Source: a virus. Taken from it: DNA of 64,000 nucleotides. Shown here piece after piece: positions 41,842 through 52,200 of the stretch. Numbering within the stretch: the first letter of the stretch is position 1; the number at the start of each line of letters is the position of its first letter. The DNA is taken from positions 1 through 64,000 of IMG/VR virus record IMGVR_UViG_3300030430_004661; one strand, given 5' to 3'. The notes beneath the pieces were generated by a model. It did no database searches, was not told where the DNA came from, and worked only from the letters and a program-made list of their open reading frames with translations. Position numbers and translations under genes: made by a program.

Positions 41842-43274
41842 CAATAAAAAGATACTTCGCAGAAGCGGACAATACAATTACAAACGCATTTCAAGAAAAC
41901 TTGACACTGCGAGGTACTGGCTCAAATATGGGAGCAGCAGATATATTAGAGGTTTTTTCAATATATGGTCAAGCAACTACGTCCTCCGCAGAGCTTTCAA
42001 GAGTGTTATTACAGTTCAATGTGGATGATATTTCAACAGACAGAACTAATGGAAAAATTCCTGCGTCCGGCAAGGTCAGCTTTTTCTTAAAGATGTATAA
42101 CGCCGAACATACAAGAACCACACCAAGAGATTTTAGGCTAACAGTTTCGGCTGTGTCACAATCTTGGCAAGAGGGTTCCGGTCTAGACATGGAAAACTAC
42201 ACAGATAAGACTTTTAGTATCACTGGATCTAACTGGGTCAAAAGATCGGGCTCAGCTGCTTGGGAGTCGGCTGGTGGTGACTATCATGCATCCCCAACTT
42301 TCGAAGCCAAATTTCAGAACGGTCGTGAAGATATGGAGTTAAATGTTACATCCTTGGTTGAGGAGTGGATAGCAGGAACTAAAAGCAACTATGGCTTTGG
42401 TGTAAAACTTACAGATGCATCAGAGGCTATGCAAAAGTCTTTTTATACAAAAAAATTCTTTTCTCGAACAAGCGAGTTCTTTTACAAAAGACCGGTTCTA
42501 GAGGCTAGGTTCAATAATGCGATAAAAGACGACAGAGGATATTTTTATGCATCCTCGTCCTTAGCACCCCCAGATGACAATATAAACACAATATACCTAT
42601 ACAACGTAATAAGAGGCAGACTTAGGAATATTCCTGCCGTTGGCGATGGTGCAGTGTATGTGGATCTTTATGATGCGACTGGGTCATCACATGAGGCTAG
42701 AAGCTTGTGTATAAATACGCCTGCAACTGGCGGTATACATTCAACAGGGATTTACTCTGCGTCAGTTTGCATAAGTACCACTGCTTCAATTTTGCATGAT
42801 GTTTGGCACAACGGCGCAGGAACACAATACCACACTGGCACAATATACATAAAAACATTTGAAGCGGAAGATTACAATCCAAACACAAAATATGTTTTGT
42901 CAATTAGCAACATAAAAGAGTACTATCAAACATCAGAAGTTGCTAGATTTAGACTCTATACAAGACCAAAAAATTGGTCACCTACGATATATACTGTCGC
43001 CTCAAGTGTACCAGAGACAACAATCATACCATCTGGCGCATTCGAGATTAAAAGAATAACCGACGGTTTAAAAGTTATACCATTTGGAACTGGTTCAGAT
43101 CTACATACAGGATTATCTTATGACGTTAGTGGAAACTATTTTGATCTAGATCTATCGATGCTAGAGGGTGGGTATTCGTATGGCATAAAATTTGCATTTT
43201 ATGATGATATAAGATCATCGTGGCAATGTCAACCCTATGAGTTTAAATTTAAAGTGAGAGAAGATGAGTATTAA
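41838..43274 (+). CDS. Beta-rich tail or fibre-attachment protein
   Basis: 478 residues. The N-terminal 200 (LLQFNVDDIS, LTVSAVSQSWQEGSGLD, MELNVTSLVEEWIAG) resembles DNRLRE-type beta-sandwich modules of secreted and phage proteins. Two further beta-rich parts (YVDLYDAT, YIKTFEAEDYNPNTKYVLSISNIKEYY) follow. No catalytic motif. It overlaps both the gp6-like and the giant LamG gene, so it is probably the adaptor or fibre next to the baseplate. Confidence 0.55.
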   Translation: MTIKRYFAEADNTITNAFQENLTLRGTGSNMGAADILEVFSIYGQATTSSAELSRVLLQFNVDDISTDRTNGKIPASGKVSFFLKMYNAEHTRTTPRDFRLTVSAVSQSWQEGSGLDMENYTDKTFSITGSNWVKRSGSAAWESAGGDYHASPTFEAKFQNGREDMELNVTSLVEEWIAGTKSNYGFGVKLTDASEAMQKSFYTKKFFSRTSEFFYKRPVLEARFNNAIKDDRGYFYASSSLAPPDDNINTIYLYNVIRGRLRNIPAVGDGAVYVDLYDATGSSHEARSLCINTPATGGIHSTGIYSASVCISTTASILHDVWHNGAGTQYHTGTIYIKTFEAEDYNPNTKYVLSISNIKEYYQTSEVARFRLYTRPKNWSPTIYTVASSVPETTIIPSGAFEIKRITDGLKVIPFGTGSDLHTGLSYDVSGNYFDLDLSMLEGGYSYGIKFAFYDDIRSSWQCQPYEFKFKVREDEY

Positions 43275-46200
43275 AAGACCAGCAATTTTTAAATCAGCCA
43301 ATTCGGCTTCTGTGAAGATAGAGTCACCTAACTTAATAACAAGAAAAATGCAAGAAAGGGAGACGTTCGTACCCCCAATAGATTTTTCAAGCGCCTCTAA
43401 CTTTGTAAGATTTGGATCAGCCAAAGAATATTATGCTGAAAGTATAAAACGAATATACACAAACTACCCATACGATGGATCTGCTAAAGAGAAGCTCGTA
43501 TTTGAACTATCATCTTCATTTCTGGACAGATACGTCCTAAATCAGTTGTATCCAAAATCAAAAGGATCGGCTCGATTTGGCTACGATTCGCACGTTGTAA
43601 TTAATAGAGGATTCCAAGAGGCGACAACAGATTTCACACAATCACTTTCAAACTTATTTAGAAATAAAAATGTTCCACATGATACTTCGAAAAGAAGAAA
43701 GCAAACTTTCTTTTTTAATTTCGATGATGGTTTTACTTTTGAATGGTGGATGCGAAAAGGTGGATGGACTAATGCATCGGAGACACTTTTTGAGGCTTCA
43801 TCATCTCAAGGTTTTCTAAAAATTATGTTGTCTGGATCAGATGATGGCACAGGACCAGTAAGATTTTACGCTTCATCTTCTACTGAGATACCATTAACAT
43901 CTTTGGCATCGTCCACGATCACCACAGCATCGGTAGGTGATGGGACATTCCACCACTATGCGCTCACTCTTTTCAGATCAGCATCTTCAATAGTAAGTAA
44001 TTTTTACATTGATGGTGTATCAAATAACAGAATCACAAACCACACTGACATAACCAATATAACAGACATGATTACTGGCTTCTTGGGTTCCGGATCATAC
44101 GGTTTGCTTTCTGCGTCTGTTGATGACTTTAGGTTTTGGAACAAAAAGCAAAGTTCTGAGAAGATATATTACTATTACAAAACAGGTGTTGACGGTGGCG
44201 CTAGTACAGACGACTACAGAAAAGAACTGGGTGTGTACTACAAGTTCAACGAGGGTATAACGAACACCGCATCAGTAGATAGAATAGTTCTTGACTATTC
44301 CGGTCGAATTGCTAATGGATATTGGAACAATTATGTCGCCGCTAACAGATCTACTGAATCTGGTGTCCCGAACGAGGTTGGCGATTTCATAGTCAGATCT
44401 AACCACCCAGAGGTGGTCGGTTTAAACACCAGACTTGAAACAAGCGGATCACAATATGACTCAAGTAACTCTATGTCTCTGTACGATTTAGTACCAGCAT
44501 GGATTAGAGAGGACGACGAGGCCAGCAACTCTGAATTGAAAAAGCTAGTTCAAATAATAGGGTCTTACTTTGATACGTTATTTTCGCAGATTGAATCAAT
44601 TGTAGATCTTAAATCTAAAAGATACTTTCAAACGACAGACAAGCCGCTACCATTCTCCAGACAACTCCTTGAAAACCAAGGAATCGTAGCACCAGAGATT
44701 CTCATAAATAAGACTGTTTTAAACTTCTTCTCCGAACGAGATGAAAACGGAGTTATATACGAAAGAGATCTAGAGGAACTAAAAAACCTAATATACAACA
44801 ATATATACGCTAACATTGACTTCATTCTAAAATCAAAAGGAACGTACAAGTCATACAGGAATCTTATAAGGTGTTTTGGTGTAGATGACGAACTTGTTAA
44901 GCTAAACTTATACGTTGATAATGCCACACAATACTTGCTGGACAAAAATTCACATACATCTGAAAAAACAAAACACATAAACTTTAACAACCCAGATAGG
45001 TTTGGAGCAAGTGTATACCAGCAAAATACCATTTCTGGCTCAATGGGAGCCCAATTAGAGAAGAATTTGGCCATAACTGCTGAAGTTGAGGTAATGGTAC
45101 CTAAGAAACCTGAGCAGACTGATTCTTTCTTTTTTAACACTCCATTTTACACATCTTCTGTATTTGGTCTAGACTCGGTAGATCGAGATGGTGTACAATA
45201 CAGCTCATCGGCTTTCTATGATAACTTTCAAGTTTATCTGGTTACAAGCCCACTAGACCCAAATCGTGCCAAGTGGATGCTCAAGCAAATAAGGCACTCT
45301 GACTCAACTACTGTTTCCCTTCTGACAACAGACATGTACGCAGATATCTATAACAATCAAAGGTGGAACATCGCAGTAAAAGTATACCCACTAGGATATC
45401 CGTTTGCTGGATCTTTCTCTACGTCTGACGATCCCGACTATACAGTTGAGTTTTACGGTGTTTCACACAATATGGACGAGGTATTGCACGAGTTCAAGCT
45501 CACCTCTTCGATATCAGGTGAAAATGCAAGATCACTACTATCTTCCAACAAAAAGTTGTATGTTGGTGCGAGACGTAGTAACTGGACAGGATCTGTGCTG
45601 CAAAAGAGCGACGTAAAGATTGCCGCTGCATCACTGTATTTTGACAAGCTTGATGATGCTTCTATAAAGGCCCATAACAAAGATCCATCCAATTATGGTC
45701 ACAATAAAGTATTTGGAAACCCTACGGTATTTGCCACTGACATAACAGACAGACACATACCAGCACAACACAGCTTGGCACTGCATTGGGACTTTCAAGC
45801 AGTAACTTCATCCGACTCAGCAGGTACATTCACAGTTGAAGACTATTCTAGTGGATCTTCTGTCGGCAGGTACAACTGGCTTGAGAACATTATCAACGCC
45901 AAGCATCAAGGAGCAGGGGTTGGTTTTCCCGTGTCATCAACAAAAGTAATCTCCAATGAATTTATATTCGCTAGTAAGAAGAACCTACCAGAAATATCTT
46001 TTGACTCTGATACCACAAAGATCATGACAGATAAGGATATCTATCTTTTTGAAGATGAGGATATCAATGACAATATTTTTATTTTTGAAAAAAGCATGTA
46101 TCAAGCAATTTCTCAAAAGATGTTGGACATGTTTACCAGTATTCATGAGTATTCTAATCTGTTCGCTAAACCCATAGATCGATACAAAAAGGACTACAAA

Positions 46201-49200
46201 AAGCTAGCCCATATCCGAAGGTTGTTCTTTGAAAGAGTTAGTGGCTCGATGGATCTGGATAGATTTACAAATTACTTCAAGTGGATTGACGCATCGATAT
46301 ACAAGTTCATAGAACAATTGCACCCCGGAAACGCTAAGTTTCTCGCTGGCATAAACGACACTGTAGAGTCTCACATATTAGAGAGACCAAAATATCAACA
46401 TCTTCTTCCAACCCTGACAAAAAGAGACGAGTTACCAGAGGGTATTGTAAAAGGCACAAATGAGCTTCGCTATAACTGGAGAGTTGGACACGCTCCTTTA
46501 CTACCGGCTGCTACAGGAACCGTAACTTTAAATAACGTTGGGATTGGTAATTTTTACAACACTGTGATAAGACTTACTGATACCGCCGGTGTATTGAAAA
46601 GATATATTTTAAAGAACACTGCAACCTCCGACACAGGAACCCTTGAGGATCTTGATCCGGGCTCAGGCACTGTTAGTCATATCGTGGTAGGAATACAAGG
46701 TTTGACATATCAAACAGCCGTCAATCAGTTAATTGCAGCCATTGAGTCACAAAACGGTCATCGAGGCAGCATAATTGCAACGAGTCCTAGTGCCGGTGTG
46801 CTAGAGCTAAAACAAGAAACTGGAGGAGAATCAGGAAACGTTGACATTGTGGCACAAGTAACCTATGTCGATGGATCTACGACTTGGGCAGCTTACGGTA
46901 TAGGTACAGTGTCAGGGTTCTCCGGTGGTGAAGACAAGAATAACACAAATTGCCTATGGCAAAAAGAAAGAAAAGAACTGGGATCTGACAGGCATAAGCT
47001 TAGATCCGCAATAATAACGCACACAACTGGAACCGTGCCATCATTTGGCGACAACAACAGAGATATCTACGGAGGGTCGTCATATGCCTTGAAAAGATTC
47101 TCGAAGCCATACAACTTTGAAGGCACTGAGCAGGTTACAATACACGGTGGAACAAACTATGCAAGAGGCAAAGATAGAGATTTTATCAAACCTTTGATAT
47201 ACATTCATGGCCCCAAATCAAACATCGGTGTTCCCTTAAACGTTGTGGTTCTAGGTGTTGGTGAAGGTAAGGGCATAGTGGGTGTGGACTCCTGTCAAGA
47301 CGATAGAAACCACCCACTTAATAAACCAAAATACGGCACGACTGCTATTGTCGGCAGATTCTCTGATTTAGATGGCAGCTCGCCAATTAGCAGTTCTAAC
47401 CTCGCAACGGTCACTACATCAAACTTTGTTTATAACATAAAGGGTGACAAAGTATTTCCATTCAACTTGGTATCGGGATCTGAGAGCACTGGATACAATG
47501 AGACTGTTTTTAACAATTATGAAGACAACGCCATAATTACTAACCTGCATTCAGATACTACCGATGCTACAAACGAGATTCCCATGCAAGGGCCTTTTAC
47601 AGAGCAGTGGGTTGGTGGTAGACAATCTAGACATGTCGGACTAAACAGACACAACAGCACATTCTCATCTCTTAATAAAATAGATGGCCCAACCAATCGA
47701 GCAGAGGAATGGCGCTTACTTTTTGGCGAACATCCGGATGAATCTATCAAAGACGGAGCGCTTGGATTTACAGGGCCAGACTATGGCGGACCATACCCAG
47801 ATGAAACTAGGCCTTTTGCTATTCACTACCGTGATGGTCGTGCAAAGCGTCCTTTGAATGTTGCTAACATACAATATGGAACTGGATCAAAAAATATAGG
47901 AAACTATCAAAACTCATATGAGATAGTAAACACTGTTGGTAGAAAAGAGAACAACTCTCTATTCAAGTTCTTGGGAAGCACTACGTCATTCTTGCCGGGT
48001 GATATATTGAGCATCTTGCCACAAACAACAAATCCACTAAATCTTTTAAGGGTTAATTACAACAGTAGGCAAGGTAATGTTTTTGGAACAGGTGAGTCTG
48101 GTAGAATCAACGCAGTAAGAGACTTTGCTTTAGCAGACAATCTAGCGTTCAAGTCTGGGTCTTTTGCGTCTGGATCTTTTGTCGTTACAGGTGCTGCACA
48201 GTTTAGAACGAACTACACTGGATCGTTTACAATTCAGCCCATTCCAAAAGCAGGAACCCATTCAACTGTAACTTTTACTGCTACTGGATCGACCATTATT
48301 GAAAGACCTTACTCAGCTTCGTTTACAATGGGCACAGTGCCAAGAACAGGAAAGTCTGCTTATTTTGACTACAACCTTAGTGGTCACGCTTCTACATGGG
48401 ATGCAAACACTGTCGCTCTAGAAAACTTCACAGTATCAGCATCGTCTGACACCGGCTCTGAAATATTTAGAGTATTTCTAGACAAAGACGGAAACAACCC
48501 CAACACTGGAGATAGAGATCTAGTAGTACCCGGATTTAGAAGAGCAGTTGAGGCAACAGGTCAGCTCATTGCACTGGCTACCGCTGATCCATTTACTGGG
48601 CTAAATGACAATGATTTTACGGTTTCGTTCTGGTTTAACAATAAGATGGCAGATATCAACTCATCCAATATGATACAGTTTGCCGACAGCGGAAGTATGA
48701 TTCATGCAATTTATCCAGATGATGATATTCGAGTAACCATAAGAAGTAGTGCAACTTTTAAAAATGTTGATTTTGATGCCAACACAGCAACTGCAAAGAG
48801 TGGATCGTGGCACCACTATGTTGTTACCATGCCGATTACTGCTGGCTCTAGTTCTGTACCTTTTATGTACGTTGACGGAGTTTTTCTAACAGCGTCTCAA
48901 GGAGCACAGACTTTGGGTGGCTCTAGTCGAAACGTTGATAAAATGATTCTAAAAATAGATGATGGTGCTGCTTTTCAAGACATAATTTTGTACAATAGAA
49001 TACTAACTAGTGAAGAAGCAGTGTCCGTATATAATGGCGGTTCAAATTTTGATCCATCCACAGCAGCATTTTCCAGCAACGTTGTAAGTTGGTTTAAACT
49101 TGGAGAAGAGAGAGATTGGTATGAATTAGGTTACCAACTAAGTGGAACACTAGATGATATTGGAGGAAACGACGATAGATTCTTCAGTTCAAGCTTTGGA

Positions 49201-52200
49201 ACAGATGCAAACAAACTACTTGTAGGACATGCGGAAGATCAAAACTTTAGGTTTACAAAGGGTGTTGGGTATAGGGATTCGGATGATATTTGTAGGTTCA
49301 TTACTTCATCTTTTAACTCAAAGTTCGGAAACTGGACATCTTATTATGTGTCGGGATCTAGACATCTAGTTAATAATGGAAGTTTTCAAATAAATTTTCA
49401 ATCTAAACAAAAAAGAAAATATGTTTTTACCGCTGTTGATAACTCGACGAACGCTGGTCTTCTAACAGCCGCAGGAACAAGGGGCTACAACGCTGTCACA
49501 GGATCAACATTAGAGAACAGCAGCTCGATAACGATTGACAATATTCAACACACTCTTTATCACAACTCTGCTTCTGTTGGTGAGTCAACTGCACTCACAA
49601 CATATACCAGAAGACCTGCTATATACTTTGAACCCGATACGCAATATTACCTATCCTCGTCAGACTACAGAGGTCCAGACTATAAAAACAACGCTATAAC
49701 CATGACCGCATGGGCCCGAAGACTTCCTAACGATAGCGATCAAAAATTCGTCTTTTCTCTCAAATCCAGTGGGGGATCGGCTATTGCTAATCTTCGGTAC
49801 AGCAACGACGATTTTATTTTGTTCACATTATCAGAGAACAGTGGTTCTGGAAATCTTACAGACACCTCCAATGTAAACAACGTATTTTCTTCCCCAGCCG
49901 TTGCTGTGGGTGACTTTTTTCACTTTGGGCTTGTTTTATATACAGACCATGAGACAACACCACAATTTTATATTAACGGAGAAGAAAAATCAGTAACCAA
50001 TTGGGAGGCTCTTGGAGGTGGATTATCTCCAATAAATGAATTACACATTGGAACGTCATTTGACGGAACGTCGCCTTTTGAATCCTCTTTATCTGACCTC
50101 TGTATATGGAACACTGCGCTTACACAAGATGCTGTTCGTGAAGCGTATAACTCAGGATCGTGGTGCGATCTCAGAAGTCATGTATCTGCATCTAGCATAT
50201 GGGACTGGTGGACATTAGACGGAACTAATTCTGGTAGTTATGTAGCGCCGGGAACAAGCAGATTCAAACCAGAGATCGGTAGAAATATGTTGGACGTCGG
50301 AGGTCAAAGTACAGGAAATGGACTCTTGGTTCAAGATGGTATATTTGAACTTAGAGAACAGGATAACTTCAGGCAGCATGTTAGGGACGTAATAGAAGCT
50401 AGCACTGGATTTACAACTGGTCAAACAGGATCAACCAACATAACAACTGTGAATATAAACAAAATGTCCAAAACAGTTCCACCAAACATATCGGAGACAG
50501 GAAACACCTTTGCGATAACCAGTCAAATGGCTGCTGGCGCAACTGCAACTCGAAGACTTGCGGGTGCTGTTGATAATGAATTCATACAAATAAACAGTGT
50601 TAGATTTCAGGTTGATTCTGACGGAGCCAACTCAGGCGACTCTTATGCTGAAGTTGGGGGAATATATTATGTCTACTCAAATTACACTACTGCTAGTGTC
50701 AATACTGGTTACTGGAATAATTTAACTGGTGCAATACAAGCGGGCTTGCCCGGATATACCGCAAGTTATCTTGTCACCGCCGAGTCTGCTAGTTTCTTTG
50801 TAAGAAACAAAGATGCTGGTGCAAATTCTGTCAGTATCTCAGAAAGTGGCACTGGTGATTCAACCTTTAGCAATGGCAGTACTCATGTTGGCCAAGCAGC
50901 AGTTGCCTCTGATCTAAAAGGCGGAGATAGGCTTACAATAAATGCGGTCAACTTTGACATAGCACACACAACATCAGGCAGCCAAGGTGTTGTTAATTCA
51001 ACCGAGATCAATACCGCCACGTCATTTCGTAAGGCTTTATTCTGGCAACCAACAACCAACGGTGGTGTTTGGGCTAACAATCAAGCTTACACAAATCCAG
51101 ATGGATCAAAGCTTACAATTTCATTTTGGGCAAACTTTGGTAATGTTGATGGAAATAGCAAATTTGTTTTGAATTTTTTAAACGCCGCTGCTGAGGCTAC
51201 AATTACCATAAACACAACAACTACGAGATTGGCTATAGTTGTCAGCGACAACAGCAATGAAAACTCATTTGCTTGGAATACTGCGCTCGCTGCTAATATA
51301 TGGAAACATTATACAATAGTTATTGATAAGAACTTATCAAATAATTTAGTCCTATATATAGATGGGGTCCTCACAGCACCGGACTTGGCAGAGCAAAATA
51401 CCACAGGAACTTTGAGAAATATAGAGCAAGTATTTATTGGTGATAAAAGCGGCACTAGCGCACTTTTTGAAATGCAAGGAGCCTTGCAAGATTTTGTAAT
51501 ATGGAACACGGATCTAACAAATGAAGACGCCAGAGTTTTATATAACTCAGGATCTTGGTTTGACATCCATCAACATGCTAGTGCCTCGTTAATATGGGAC
51601 TGGTGGTTGTTCGGGCAAGAATCAAATATTGGACAAACGTCCGGATCAGCGCTAAGCAGTGGTACTGCTGTTACCTCTATATCACCAACTGTGGGAAGGC
51701 ACCCTCTAGCATTTAACTCAAACGCAGATGTTTTCGTGACTGACGGTATATCGTATGTTCTTAAAGACAACAATACTTTCTGGAGCGACATAGCACAAAC
51801 AATAAGCCTAAGCTCATCATATAGCAATGTTAGTTCATCATTCTCAAGCACAGCAACACTTACAGTTATTACATCTTCACACTCCGGCACTCTTGATCTA
51901 AATAATTCTATATCAGAGACTGGAACAACTTTCGGTGTTACAAATGCTGGTACAGGAAACGGAGCAAACATTGCCGAAGGTCGTGTTCTTGGGGCATTTG
52001 ATGCTAAGTCCATAACCATTGGGTCAATAACATTCACCACAGATGAAGACGCTAGCACCTCTGGGGAAAACTTTACAAAGGTAGGATCAACTTATCATAT
52101 CAATACAAGTGGTTCTAACAACGCCATGTTCTGGAACAGAATTAGTGGCGCAATAAAAGCAGAGTTTGGTGACTATAACACAACGTACACAGACTTGGCC